A stretch of 64,000 nucleotides of DNA from Hippophae tibetana (GCA_037013495.1 CM072812.1:77669840-77733839); one strand, 5' to 3'. Shown: positions 39,904 to 53,395, counted from the stretch's first letter. The notes: generated from the sequence alone by a model not told the origin. Translations and numbers: made by a program.

Positions 39904-42900
39904 TTAGATGGAGGTATCCGCCATCCCGGCAATTGAACAACAAACTTCAAGTTTTTCTCTTGACACTGCTTTTGTCAGCATGTCAGATCCATTCTCATCA
40001 GTATGTATTTTCTCAAGTTCAAGCAACTTATTGTTAAGAGTATCTCTTATCCAATGATACCTCACATCAATATGCTTTGATCTTGAGTGAAATGCCGAGT
40101 TTTTCGCTAGGTGAATAGAACTCTGATTATCGCAGAATAACACATATTTCTGCTGCTTGAAACCAAGTTCCCTCAAGAACTGTTTCATCCACAACAACTC
40201 CTTACAGGCTTCCGTTGCTGCAATAAACTCTGCCTCTGCTGTAGAAAGTGCAACACACTTTTGTAATCTTGACTGCCAAGAAACTGCTCCACCAGAGAAA
40301 GTAATTAGATAACCTGAAGTAGACTTACGAGAATCTTCATCTCTTGCCAAATCTGAATCAGTGTATCCAACTAACCCTGGTTTTCCACTTCCAAAGCTAA
40401 GTGTTAACTTGGAAGTACCTCGAAGATATCTAATAATCCACTTTACTGCATCCCAATGCTCTCTTCCTGGATATGAAAGAAAACGACTAACAACTCCAAC
40501 TGCATGAGCTATGTCTGGCCTCGTACACACCATTGTATACATTAAGCTTCCTACTACTGAGGCATATGGAACATTTTCCATATCTTCCTTCTCTTTATCT
40601 GTTGAAGGGCCTTGACTCAATCTCAACTTAAAGTGATTAGATAAAGGAGAAGAAACCACTTTAGCTTTATCCATATGAAATCTTTCAAGTACCTTGTTGA
40701 TGTATCGTTCCTGTGACATGTACAACTTCTTTCTTTTCTTGTCTCGACAAATTCGAATACCAAGAATTTGTTTTGCTGGCCCCAAGTCCTTCATGGCAAA
40801 GGACTTACTCAACTGCTTCTTCAAATTATCAATCATTGAAGAATTTCTACCAACAATCAACATGTCATCAACATAGAGCAATAAAATGATAAAATCATCA
40901 TCAGAGAATTTCTGCACAAAAACACAATGATCAGAAGTAGTCTTCTTGTAACCATGCTCCCCCATAACTGACTCAAACTTCTTATACCATTGTCTAGGTG
41001 CTTGCTTCAACCCGTAGAGGCTTTTCTTTAACCGACATACGTAATCCTCTTTTCCTTTTAACCTCAAAACCCTCTGACTGCTCCATATAAATCTCTTCCT
41101 CCAACTCACCATGAAGAAAGGCAGTTTTCACATCCATTTGCTCAATTTCTAAATCCAAGCTTGCTGCTAGACCTAGAACAACACGTATGGAAGACATCTT
41201 CACAACAGGAGAGAAAATATCATCAAAATCAATACCTTTTCTCTGACTGAATCCCTTGACGACCAGTCTAGCTTTGTATCGTGGCTGTGAATTGTGTTCT
41301 TCTTGCTTCACCCTGTAGACCCACTTGTTCTTCAAAGCTCTCTTACCCTTAGGCAACTTTACCAGCTCAAACGTGTGATTGTCATACAGTGACTGCATCT
41401 CATCTTCCATAGCACCAACCCAGTGTGCTCTATTTCCATCTTCCATCGCTTCTACATAACATTGAGGTTCTCCCTCATCTGTCAATAACACATACTCATT
41501 TGTATCATACCGTGTGGAAGGACGTCGGTCTCTGGTAGACCTCCTGGGTGGAATTTCTGGTTCTTGCAACTGATCAGTAGTCTGGTGATCTGTTTCAGCT
41601 TGCATATCTGCATCATCTAAACCATGTTGGTCATCTTGAACATTTTGTTCCATCTGTACTGATAAAGGAACCGGATCTAGGTCAATCAAATCATCGCTAT
41701 ACTGATGGACTCCTTTTTCTATCTTCTCAACATCTTGTATAGTTTGATCTTCTATAAACACAACATCACGACTCCTTACCAGTTTCTTCTCAATTGGATC
41801 ATAGAATCTGTAGCCAAATTCATCCAGACCATAACCAACAAAAATACACTGTCGTGTCTTCACATCGAGCTTAGATCTCTCATCTTTTGGTATATGCACA
41901 AATGCCTTGCAACCAAAAACGCGAAGATGATCATAAGAAACATCTTTGCCAGTCCAAACTCTGTTTGGTACATCAAACTGAAGAGGAACACATGGTGTGA
42001 GATTAAGAACATGTACAACTGTATTCAAAGCCTCACCCCAGAAAGATCTTGGCAACTGAGTCTGCGAAAGAAGACATCTTACTCTTTCAACCAATGTCCT
42101 GTTCATTCTCTCAGCCAACCCATTTAACTGAGGAGTCTTGGGAGGTGTCTTTTGATGTCGAATTCCCTGATGCTTACAATACTCATCAAAAGGACCTGAA
42201 TACTCTCCCCCATTATCTGTTCTGATGCACCGCAATTTCTTCCCAGTTTGTCTCTCAACTAAGGCTTGAAACTGTTTAAACACATCTAATACTTGATCTT
42301 TGCTCTTCAAAGTGTACACCCATAACTTTCTTGAACAATCATCTATGAAGGTTACAAAATAACTGGCACCACCCAAAGTTTTTGTCTTCATAGGACCACA
42401 TACATCTGAATGTACCAAATCAAGTATGTATTGTTTTCTTGAAGGAGGGGAACTTTTGAAAGAAACTCTATTTTGCTTCCCTGCCAAACAATGAGTACAT
42501 CTTCTTAAACAAACATCATTCATTCCAGAAAGAAGATTCTTTTTAGTCAATACTGCCAAGCCTTTCTCACTCATGTGAGCAAGTCTCTTATGCCACAATT
42601 CTGATGTGAGCTCATCCGTCACAGCATTAATAACACCTTTAAAGAGTCTCGCCTGCAGTATATACAAATTGGAATGCTTGTTCCCACGAGCAACAACCAT
42701 AGCACCTTTAGTAAGTTTCCATTGACCATTACTAAAGGTATTGCAATATCCTTCATTATCAAGTTTACCTGTAGAGATCAAGTTCAAACAAATTTCAGGA
42801 ATATGTTTTACCCCTCTAAGAAGTAGCCTCATGCCATTATTCATCTCCAAACACACATCTCCAATACCAATGACTTTAACCAAGCCATCATTACCCAACT

Positions 42901-43864
42901 TCACTGTCCCAAAGTCACCTGCTGTATAGGATGTAAAGAAGTCCTCTCGAGACGTAGCATGAATGGAGGCTCCACTATCAATAACCCAACTGACCTCGTG
43001 ACATGCAACATTGACAACATCTTCATTATAAACAACGAGAAAGTCTTCTGAACTAGCGGTGGCAACTCGATCATTTTCCTTGCCAACATCACCATCTTGT
43101 TCTTTGTCTTTCTTCTTGTTATCCCGCTTCAACTGTCTACAATATTTCTTGATGTGCCCTTTCATGCCACAATGATGACACTCAATATTAGAAAACTTGT
43201 TGGACTGGCTTCTTCCTTTTTCTTTGTTCTTGAAACCTCTGCTTTTACTCCTCCCTCTTCTTTCTGTAACCAAAATCTCTGACTGCTGAGAAGACCCATG
43301 TGACTTTCTTCTCATTTCTTCATTCAAAACACTACTCTTAGCCAGATCCATATTGATTACACCATTTGGAGCTGAGTTACTTAATGACATTCTAAATGTT
43401 TCCCAAGAGTCCGGCAACGTACCCAATAAACACAACCCCTGAATCTCATCATCAAACTTGATACCCATTCCAGCTAACTGATTGATTATTCCTTGGAACG
43501 TATTCAAGTGATCTGTCAACGGAGTTCCATCTTGGTACCTTAAAGCCATCAACTGCTTTATAAGAAACATTTTATTATTTCCTGTTTTCCGAGCATACAA
43601 CTCTTCAAGTTTATTCCATAATGACCGTGCATGTATTTGTCCACTAATATGGTTCTAAACATTATCATCTACCCACTGCCTTATATACCCACAGACTTGT
43701 CGATGTAACAAAGTTCATTCTTCTTCAGACAATTTTTCTGGCTTTTCAAAGGCAAACACCGGTAAATAAAATTGTTTCACATAAATGAGATCTTCCATTT
43801 TCCCTTTCCAAGTGTGATAATTAGAACCATTCAAAGTAATCATTCTACTCAAATTTGCTTCCAT
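39904..43864 (-). pseudogene. Copia C gag-pol polyprotein, three lesions
   Basis: The likely start is the ATG at 43864 ([19 protein letters not shown]). Domains in order: gag with zinc knuckle [14 protein letters not shown] (about 43182-43139); protease [12 protein letters not shown] (about 42990-42950); integrase zinc segment (about 42620-42480) and core with [17 protein letters not shown] and [11 protein letters not shown] (about 42350-42060); reverse transcriptase with [12 protein letters not shown] and YVDDMLIVG (to about 40850); RNase H with SRKSTSGYL and STAEAEF (about 40330-40220); end near 39904. Two in-frame stops lie in gag before 43600. A one-base length change in a T run at 41056-41059 shifts the frame in reverse transcriptase. 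Otherwise the text is open across 868 and 402 codons. It resembles Tork/Tnt1-type copia elements; lineage is inferred. Confidence 0.93.
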
Positions 43865-43899
43865 TATTCAACACAAGAAATTCAACAATAATAACCACA

Positions 43900-43911
43900 G
43901 CTCTGATACCA
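43900..43911 (-). promoter_or_regulatory. tRNA-Met primer binding site of copia C
   Basis: The plus strand reads GCTCTGATACCA next to the right LTR, i.e. TGGTATCAGAGC on the element strand. Confidence 0.9.
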
Positions 43912-43914
43912 CTT

Positions 43915-44634
43915 TGTTAGGAGAATCACAATTTCAATTCGAACTTAATTAAGCTCTAAACAGCGGAATTAAACCTATTCTCATTCTTTGTGTGAATCTT
44001 TTAGGAAACAAATAAATAGAGCTCAAAATCAAACATGCACAAAATCAACACAACCAATTTACGTGGAAAAACCTTCCCGGTATAGAAAGGAAACAATCAC
44101 GGCACTCCTCTCCAAAACTTCCACTATCAAGAAACAATTGTACAACAATTCTCTCTAGGTAAAACTAGAGGCAAGCAATCAACAACATCATCAAGAATAC
44201 ACTTCTTGGAAACTAACAATTATTTCAAGAAAATGGAGAAATCTAACCAAATTCGTAGTCACTGTTCACTGTTCAGAATTTCTCAAACCGGTGAGCCAAA
44301 TCCAAATCCCACCGCACAGATTAAAGATTCTTGAGTCGTGAACCTGTCCGCAAAATTTCAGCTTAATTGGACCACAAACGGTCTTCGATTGGAGCACTTG
44401 ATGAAGACTGGCTGGAGAGAGAAAACTGAAAAACTGAGAGCAGTTTTTCTGCTACTGCAGCTGCTGCCGCCTTTTCTGCACACTTTTTTTCTCTGCAGAA
44501 TTCTCCCCACAACAAACCCTAAATGAGTTTATTAATTAAAGAAATGAAATAACACAATTACCCTTCTTACTCTATGGGCTTTTAAGCCACATAGGCTTCA
44601 CTTGGGCTCCTCCAAATAAGAGGAAAACCCAACA
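43915..44634 (-). repeat. 5' LTR of copia C
   Basis: 720 bases, TGTTAGGAG to CCCAACA on the plus strand. It carries a 6-base insertion relative to its partner within the CTGCTGCAG region near 44452. Confidence 0.92.
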
Positions 44635-45785
44635 ATGTAATGTATCAAAATAATTTTAAAAATGATAAAATTATTCATTTTTTGAGAAAGTTATATCATG
44701 TGACACAATATAAATAGTGTGAGTATAAATGTTTAAGTAAATTTATATGCATTTAACATTTAACACCCAAGAAACACAAATATATGGGATATAGACAGTG
44801 GTTACAAAATATTCTACCGTTTTTTCAGATTGACACTGATAACAGGATCGTAGTTATCTAGTTCAATAAGGCCCAGGATTTGCAGTGTAGTCCATAGATA
44901 AGATGAATGACCTTCAATGAGATGAGTTACATCAACCTGCAAAGTTGAAACAACTCGTTTCAATGGATGAAGGACGTATGCATATGGAACAGCCGTAATA
45001 TATGATATTTGGTTGAAAGAAAGAACCATACATTTTGAATCCCAGGAACATCAATGGGTTGAATTCCAGCTAATCCTTTACTAAGTAGACTGTTCATAAT
45101 GATCTCAGTTAGGATTAAAACGAATCTATCAGTTATTTAAATCTCAAAGCATTATAGAAACAACACACAACTAAATAACTCCCATTTCCCAGCCTCCTCT
45201 TACGAAAATTAGAACACAAAACAGTAGTATACTTCCATCTATAGTCATGCTTACCTGGCTCGGAAAGCGACTCCAAGTGTCCAATCACTCGTGGAGTAAG
45301 CATTCACAAACTTTCCAGCCACCATCTGCAAAACAAAGAGGATCTTATAAGTCTTCGCGCAATGATTCAGAGTATGTACTAAGGACAGAATAGCATTGAA
45401 AATTACCCAAACTACTTCTAGCAGTTTCCCAGTTCTCATCTTTAATTGCAATAGGTGCTCCAAGCAGAACAACCCTTTCTACAAGTCCTGCCACCAAAAT
45501 TCAGTAAGATGGGATCATTCTAGCAGTGAGAAACCAACAAGTGTCACAGGCCTGAAAAATTCATGAAAGGAGGCAATGGAACTCAGATGGACTGAATCTT
45601 ACAAAGGTAAGAGAGTGAATCAAACAAGTTTTGACTAGCGCACCTATTCCCATGAAGTCCTTTTATTAATGCTTCTGCAAGCAACGTTCCTACTTTGTTG
45701 GATCTGGAAAACGTTAAAAATACAAGGATCTACTTAGAAAAATAAACTCACTACAGCTAACAGCTGATGCTAGCATTACGAAAAG

Positions 45786-48700
45786 TGTTAGTACACAATG
45801 AGTAAAAATAAAATAAATTCAACAAAGTAAAATAATAATACTAACAATTTAACGTGGTTTACCTTTTAATTTGAATTACGTTCATGAGACAAACTTTAAA
45901 AAATATTTCTTCCACTAATAAAATTAATGTGTATAAAGTATAATAAATTGAGATAAGTCTAAAATAATGACACAAGTGTTTCTCAAACTCATTATTTTGT
46001 CACTCTTTTTAAAAAAATATCTCAAATATTCTTCTAAAATATTCTCTATCACTCTCTCATATACACAATACTATTTTTCATCAAATGAAATTGTTCCTTT
46101 AGCTTTGCTTTACTTTAATTTACATCTCTAATCCAATGATATCTCACATCAATATGTTTTGATATCAAATGAAATGAGACATTCTTTCCAAGGTAGATAA
46201 CATTCTAACTATCATAAAATAACTGGTAACTGTCTTGCTGCAACTCAAGTTCTTTCAAGAAATTTTTCATCCATATCAACTCTTTACATGCTTTCGTTAC
46301 TGCTATAAACTCTACTTCTGTAGTGGACAGTGCAATATATTTTTGTAACTTTGACTGTCATGACACAGCTTTCCCTGCAAATGTAATCAGGTAACCTGAA
46401 GTGGATTTTATAGAATCCATATCTGCATCTGTGTATCCAACTAACATAGCTTTTTCTTTTCCAAAATATAGGCATACTTTGGAAAAACCTCAATGATACT
46501 TGAAAATCCATTTCATTGCAACCCAATGTTCCTTTCTAGCATTTAAAAGGAATCTACTCATAACTCCAACTGAATGAGCGATATCTGGCCGTGTACAAAC
46601 TATGCCATACATAAGACTTTCAACTGCTAAAACATATGGAACCTTTTATATATTCCTTCTCTTTGTCTATAAAAGGGCTATGCTTAGCTTAAAGTGATTA
46701 TCAAGAGGACAATTAATTGTTTTAGCCTTATCCATATGAAATATCTGAAGTACTTTCTCAATGTACTTCTCCTATAACAACCATAATTTTTTGGCACCTT
46801 TGTCTCTAATAATACTCATGCCAAGAATCTACTTTACTAGCCCCAATTCTTTCATGACAAAATACTTACTCAACTACTTTTTCAAGTTGTTGATTCTGGA
46901 AATATTTCGACCAATAATCAATATATCATCCACATATAGAAAAAGAATAATGAAATCATCAGCACAGAATTTCTACACAAAAACACAATGGTCTGAAGTA
47001 GTCTTTTTGTAACCTTACTCCCCATGATAAACTCAAACTTCTTGTACCATTGTCTTGGTGCCTGTTTTAAGCCATAGAAGCTTTTATTCAATTTGCAAAC
47101 ATAATCTTCTTTTCCCTTTTGCTTGAAGCCCTCTGGCTGTTCCATGTATATCTCTTCTTCCAAGTCACCATGTAGGAAGGTTGTTTTGACATCCATTTAC
47201 TCAACCTTTAGGTCAAGACTTGTTGTTAACCCCAGCATAGTACAGATGGATGTCATTTTCACAACTGGTGAGAAAATCTCGTCAAAATCAACTCTTTTTC
47301 TTTGGCTGAATCCCTTGATAACTAGTCTATTTTTATATCATAGACTGGAATTGTGTTCTTCATGCTTCACCCTAAACACCCATTTATTTTTCAAAGCCTT
47401 TTTCCCTTTGGGCAACTTCATCAACTCAAAATTTTTGTTCTCATGCAAGGACTTCATCTCATCTTGCATGGCTTTAATTCATTTTTGTTTAGATTCATCA
47501 TCCATGGCTTTTTCATAACTCTCAGGTTCCACTCATCAATGAAAGTTACATACTAATCTGGAGGATATGTGGTAGAGGGTCGTCTTAGTCTATCACTTCT
47601 TTTAGTGGAACAAGAGAAGTCGCATATGTTGGTGCTAGATTATGAACATCATCATCTCCTTCGTCTTCAAAACCAACTTCTATGGGAGCATCATCTTTAT
47701 CAAGTGGATAAACCTAGTTTTCATCTCCAAATTGTCTTAGAACTGATGTTGGAGGAATTAATTCCAAATTTGATAAGTCACCATTGGAATTATGAACAAT
47801 CTTCTTCATTTTGACAGTATCTTGAATGGTCTCATCTTTAACAAAAACAACATCATGGCTCTTGACAAGTCTTTTTGCAACCGGATCATAAAATCTATAG
47901 CCAAATTGATCTTGACCATAGCCAATAAAAATACACTGTTTTTTCTTGGCATCAAGTTTAGATCTCTTATCCTTGGGGATATGAACAAATGCTCTACAGT
48001 TAAACACTAGAAGATGATCATAAGAAACATCCTTTCTTGACCACATTTTATCTGGAACATCCATCTTGAGAGGAGTACAGGGTGAAAGATTCAACACATA
48101 TGCAACTGTGAGTATGACTTCACCCCTTAAAGTTTTAGGCAGTTTTACATGTGAGGGTAGACATCTGGCTCTCTCCATTAAAGTTCTATTTATCCTCTCA
48201 ACTAAGCCATTCAACTGTAGTTTCTTTGGAGGTGTCATCTGATGTCGAATACCATGCTTTTTATGGTAAGCATGAAAAGGTTCTGTGTATTCTCCACCAT
48301 TTTCTGTTCGAATGCACTTCATTTTATTCCTAGTATGTCTCTCAATTAAGGCATGAAATTCTTTGAAGACATCTAGCACTTGATCCTTTGTCTTCAGAAG
48401 ATATACCCATGTCTTCCTTGAATGATTATCAATGAAAGTCACAAAGTATTGAGCACCACCAAGTGACTTTGGCATTGGTCCACACAAATTTGAATGAATC
48501 AGATCTAAAATATTATTTATTCTGGAAGGAGGGGAACTCTTGAAAGCAACTATGTTTTGCTTTCTTGCTAAACAATCAACACATTTCTCCAAATGTATTT
48601 TATCCATTCCGGGCAGTATCTTCTTCCTGGCTAGACTTGTCATACCTTTTTCACTCATGTGACTGAGTCTCTTATGCCATAATTCATCTGCACTATCTTT

Positions 48701-50347
48701 CTCCATGGCATTTACTGTGTTGGTGGAGAGCTTCACTTGCATTATATACAGAGTTGTACACTTATCACCTCTAGACACTACTAATGAGCCTTTTGTAAGT
48801 TTTTATTTGTCATAAACGAAGGAGCTACAATATCCTTCATTTGCAAGTTTGTGTACAAAGATCAAACTTAGGCACATATCTAGAATATGCTTGACATCCT
48901 TCAAAAATAGTCTTGTTCCATTCTTTGTTTCCAAGAAATCATCTCCTCTACCAACAACCTTTGACATACCTTTATTTCTCATTCTAACAACACCAAAACT
49001 TCCAGGTGTGTATGATGAGAAAAATTCTCTACGCAATGTAGCGTGAATTGTAGCACCATTATCAATCACCCAACTAGTCTTCTGTGATGAAAGATTGAAA
49101 AAATCTTCATCGTAAATGATATTGAACTCGTATATGGTATTTGTTTGCTCATCATCACTGCTGCCTTTTTTCTTTACTGTTTTGCCTTTGTTCGTTTCAT
49201 GTTCTTTCTTAAACACCCGACAAAATTTCTTGATGTGACCCTTCCTCTTATAATGAAGGCATTGAACATTGGCATATTTGTTTGATTTGTCTTTGCTTTT
49301 GCCTTTGGTATTTTGTTGCCTGTATTGTCTCATTCCTCTGGACTTTGTGATTAGGGTTTGTGCTTTTGAATCTCTCTCTGTTCTGTTTATCATATGACAA
49401 TAGGGCTTCTACAATAACTTCAAACTTCATCTTATCTTTCGCATAAATTAGATTTGTTGTGAGATGATTATATGATAAGGGTAGTGATGCCATGAACATC
49501 ACAACTTTCTCTTTATCGCCGAAACTCATGTTGAATCTTGCTAAGTGAACAAGTTTGCTATTGAAATCGCTAACGTGTTGCATCATGCTCACATTATCTT
49601 CCTTTCTCATCTGATATAGCTCTTTCTACAAATAAAATTTATTTGCAAGGTTCTTTGACATGTACACATTTTCTAGAGTCTTTCATGTTTCTTTTACAGT
49701 TTTGAAATTTTTTGATTCAATATTTTGCAAGACATTATTTGAGAGATTTAGACGGATTGTACTTGCTATAATCTCATCTATCTCCTCCCATTGTTTCTTG
49801 ATGACGGTTGCTATCTTCTTTTATTTCCCCAATAACACCTTATGAACCTTCTGTTGAATGAGAATATCCTTCATATTCCTTTTCCCAAAATAGTAAGTAG
49901 TGACACACATTTGTTTCCCAAACTCACTATTTTATTACTCTCTTTTTAGAAAAATATCCCAAATATTTTTCTAAAATATTTTCTCCATCTCTCTCACACA
50001 CCCAACACTATTTTTCATCAAAGAAAATTGTTCTTTTGGCTTTGCTTTGCTTCTCTTCTTTGGTGTGTCTCTCTATGGTAAAAACATTATTTATCCCTTA
50101 TATAGTTAAAAATTGGTCACGTAATTGGACAAATTTTAGCGACAAATATATATATATTTAATGAATTTGTCAAATGTAATTACACCTAAAATTTTTATTT
50201 TCTTTCTCTTACACGTGAGAGTGAACTACAACAATAACAAAGAAAAAATTTTAGAAGGCAAGTCTATTTCCAAAATAAGCAGAAATTAGTGTTTTCATGA
50301 TTCTTAACTCAAAGGAGGCAGACATTTTGATGAGTTAAACTCTAACA
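45786..50347 (-). mobile_element. Ty1/copia-type retrotransposon D, decayed
   Basis: It lies between DUF726 exon pieces. LTR-like copies are at about 45786-46117 (plus strand opens TGTTAGTACAC) and about 49895-50347 (ends CTCTAACA). They share ctcattattttgtcactctt/ctcactattttattactctc and 'caatactatttttcatcaaa'-type blocks (45990-46110, 49920-50040). Each is truncated on its inner side. The flanks AAAAG and GATCC do not match, so a target duplication was not confirmed. Gag-pol text fills the interior. Confidence 0.75.
46130..49860 (-). pseudogene. Copia D gag-pol remnant
   Basis: Gag pieces (49850-49250; MMQHVSDFNSKLVHLARF) lead to a zinc-knuckle relic CLHYKRKGHIKKFC, whose second Cys is replaced by Tyr. 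The protease relic is WVIDNGATIHAT (DSG changed to DNG). Integrase at 48778-47714 shows LWHKRLSHMSEKGM, the DNHSRKTWVYLL core and LNGLVERINRTL. Reverse transcriptase fragments follow (47196-46918, [36 protein letters not shown]), then RNase H fragments to 46130. Numerous stops and frameshifts occur. It is related to element C but clearly older. Confidence 0.85.
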
Positions 50348-51109
50348 GATCCTAAAAGACTGAAAACGTGTTACTGGATCGCACCGTCTGTCCTTCTTTG
50401 CTGAATTGATCAGAATTATCACCATAACCAAGTTCACTATAAAATCTTCTTTTGTATCAAAGGAAACAGGATTTACAAACAAATCAAATAAAAAGGAATA
50501 AAATGAATACCCCGTTTAATAATTCAACCTGTCAGGGAAGAAAAAGTTAACCTGTCCACAGCAATTGTCCATTTGCTATCTATGAAGTCAGTGAGTGTAA
50601 GTAATGTAGCTGGCCAAGCGAGCGCAGTAAAAAGTGTGCTTAACACAGTCAACATTGCACCTTGCCTCATCAACTCCATTGCAATTCCTAAATCATCATA
50701 CATAAATCTTATCATCAAACTACGTACGTACAATAATAAAAGGAGAGTGATAAAATATTGCCTCTCCCACTGCAGCACATACCTCAAGATATGTTATACT
50801 TATAAGCAATATCTATATTATATATAGAAGTCTAATTATCCCTAAAATAATTTTAGACAAAAATGTCCTAATATTTTAAAATAGAGATATATCTTGCCCT
50901 TTATATTTTATTTTAAATTTACTTTCATAATTAATTTGAAAATCTAAGGAATTTAATTTTTTTTATTTCAGATGTTTTATAGAATAACCTCAAAATAAAA
51001 ATTAAATAAAGTAAAACAATTCACCGTGTATCTTTAACTAGTATAATTATAGCTCCTTCCGGAGGCTCTATAGATCATATATGATAAGTTTGGGTATATT
51101 AACCTATTA
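50348..51109. other. Intron/spacer of the DUF726 pseudogene
   Basis: Apart from the two exon pieces at 50551-50687 and about 50762-50782, no feature is recognised. Confidence 0.5.
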
Positions 51110-51114
51110 ATAAT

Positions 51115-51536
51115 TGTTGGAGATTGTTATAAATCTACTTAATTTAAGGAGCAAATTAAGAAACAAAACATAGAGCTTAATTCAAGAAGCAATTCAAGGA
51201 ACTATTAATTTAAGAAGTAATTCAACGATTGAATTTTCTTATAATAGATGTGTAATTGTAATGAACTAATTATCCAAAGTGTTCATTCCAATTGAGAGAA
51301 AAGTTTTTGTGAGAAAAAATTAAGAGTAATTTTCTTGGGTGTAATTGGGTTGTAGGTTGTGAGTTGTGAGTGTTGTAAACACATTGTGTAATTTCTCCTT
51401 TTTCAGTAAAAATATCTACAATAGGTCCGGAGACGTAAGCAAGATTGACCGAACTCCGTTATCAAATTTGTGTTATTTTTCTATTCTTGCTTTCTCATAA
51501 ATCTGGCTTATCAGGAATTTTTGTAATTTCTTAACA
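51115..51536 (+). repeat. 5' LTR of copia E
   Basis: 422 bases, TGTTGGAG to TTCTTAACA. Its last quarter (aggtccggagacgtaag onward) matches 53274-53390. Confidence 0.9.
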
Positions 51537-51538
51537 AC

Positions 51539-51550
51539 TGGTATCAGAGC
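51539..51550 (+). promoter_or_regulatory. tRNA-Met primer binding site of copia E
   Basis: TGGTATCAGAGC two bases after the 5' LTR. Confidence 0.92.
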
Positions 51551-51719
51551 TTTTGGTGGTAATTTCTGTCAATTTCCTACAAAATTACTATTCACATGAA
51601 TAGTGAATAGTGAAAATTTTGTCAACGATATTTGTTCGTTGACGGAGGTGTTCTAATACATAGTGGTTTACAAAAATAGTCAGAAACAATCCAAAGGAAG
51701 TCAGATTTGAGTTGAAGCA

Positions 51720-53294
51720 ATGACCACAGATGAAGGAAGGGTGAAACTCGAGAAATTCGATGGCACAGATTTCGAGTTTTGGAAAATACAGATAGAGGAT
51801 TATCTGTATAAAAAAAAATCTATATCAACCTCTCTCAGGGAAGAAGCCAGAGACTATGAAGGAAGAAGATTGAAATCTTATAGACAGACAAGTCCTCAGA
51901 GTTATTCGATTGACGTTATCCCGTAATGTTGCTTTCAACATAGCAAAGAAAAAGACCACGGAGGGTCTTATGATAGCTCTCTTCAATATGTATAAGAAGT
52001 CATCATCCTCAAACAAAGTGCACTTGATGAGGCGTTTGTTCAATTTGCGGATGACGGAAGGCGCATCGGTAGCTCAACATCTCAATGAACTCAACACAGT
52101 TACAACCCAGTTGAGTTCAGTGGAAATTGAATTCGATGAAGAAGTAATAACATTAATACTTTTGTCTTCTTTACCAGAAATTTGGAATGCTACTGTCACG
52201 GTTGTGAGTAGCTCGTCAAGAAGTAATAAGTTAAAATTTGATGATGTTCGTGTCTGGTTCTCAGTGAAGAGATCCGACGTAGAGAGTCAGGTGAATCGTC
52301 AACTTTTTCAGTTTTACATATAGAGTCAAGAAGAAGAAATTCAACCAAAGGGAATGGACATGGTAAAACACACTACCGATGTAGATCAAAGGATAGGAGG
52401 TCCAAATCCAGGAATCCTAATAATTCTCATAGCTCAAAGACTATTGAGTGTTGGAATTGTGGAAGAACCAAACACTACAAAAATCAGTGCAAGAGTGTAC
52501 CGAAGGACAAACAAGTGAAGGCAGAGGCAAATGTTACTTCCACCTCAGGAGATGATGCATTGATATGCTCTTTGGAGAGCAAAGAAGAATCTTGGGTGTT
52601 AGACTCTAGAGCATCGTTCCATCCTACTTCACAGAAAGAATTTTTTTAGAAATATGTCCCCGGAAACCTTGGAAAGGTATATCTTAGGGATGACCAACCA
52701 TGTGCTATTATTAGCAAATGTGTAGTGAAAATTAAGTTAAACTGGTCTGTTTGGGAGCTGAAGGATGTCAGGAATATTCCCGACCTAAGAAGGAACCTAA
52801 TCTCAATAGGGCAATTTCTTTACATGATAATAGGAGCACGTTGTTCAATCACAGTTGCAGCAAGCAATGAAATATCAAATTTGTGGTACCAGAGACTAGG
52901 CCACATGAGTGAGAAAGGGATGAAGATTATGCACTCAAAGGGAAAACTTTCAGGTCTCTAGTCTGCGGAGATAGACATGTGCGAAGATTGTATACTTGGA
53001 AAGCAAAAGAGAGTCAGCTTTCAGACAAGTTGCAGAACCTCAAAGAAGGAAAGGCTAGAGCTTATTCACTTTGATGTTTGGGGACCAACGTCTGTCTCAT
53101 CCATTGGTGGAAAACACTACTTTGTGACTTTCATCGATGATCACTCTCAGAAGGTATGGGTTTACTTTCTAAAGCATAAGTCTGAAGTATTTGAGGCTTT
53201 CAGAAAATGGAAAGCTATGGTGGAAAATGAAACGGGTTTGAGGATCAAAAAGCTCAGATTCAAAAGATCTGCAGAGGTCCGGAGACGTAAGTAA
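51720..53294 (+). pseudogene. Copia E gag-protease-integrase remnant
   Basis: Starts MTTDEGRVKLEKFDGTDFEF. Gag continues with frame changes through 51910-52323 (LMRRLFNLRMTEGASVAQHL). The zinc knuckle CWNCGRTKHYKNQC is intact at about 52449-52493. The protease site reads WVLDSRASFHPT, with DSG altered to DSR. Integrase zinc-segment text and the first catalytic block (TFIDDHSQKVWVYFL) follow at 52860-53250 and end before the second catalytic block. It closely resembles Tnt1-type copia proteins. It cannot be functional because half of pol is deleted. Confidence 0.88.
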
Positions 53295-53390
53295 GATTGG
53301 CCGAACTCCGTTATCAAATTTGTGTGTTATTTTTTTATTCTTGCTTTCTCATAAATTTGGCTTATCGAGAATTTGCTTAATTTCCCAACA
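53274..53390 (+). repeat. 3' LTR of copia E, only the terminal part
   Basis: Only the end of the LTR survives, from ggtccggagacgtaag to TTTCCCAACA. It is fused directly to integrase coding text. Confidence 0.9.
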
Positions 53391-53395
53391 ATAAT

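Larger units (their letters stand above)
39172..44634 (-). mobile_element. Ty1/copia-type retrotransposon C, nearly complete
   Basis: Two long LTRs (39172-39885 and 43915-44634) enclose a gag-pol region, primer site and polypurine tract, all oriented on the minus strand. The 5-base flanks are ATGTC (39167-39171) and ATGTA (44635-44639), consistent with a target duplication with one change. The LTRs differ at about 20 positions plus small indels in about 715 bases (about 97% alike), so this is a fairly recent insertion. Confidence 0.93.
51115..53390 (+). mobile_element. Ty1/copia-type retrotransposon E, internally deleted
   Basis: Perfect 5-base target duplication ATAAT (51110-51114 and 53391-53395). 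The 422-base left LTR, primer site, gag, protease and the first part of integrase are present. The sequence then jumps to the last 116 bases or so of the right LTR (about 53274-53390). Reverse transcriptase and RNase H are gone. It sits in an intron of the DUF726 pseudogene, opposite to that gene's orientation. Confidence 0.93.
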
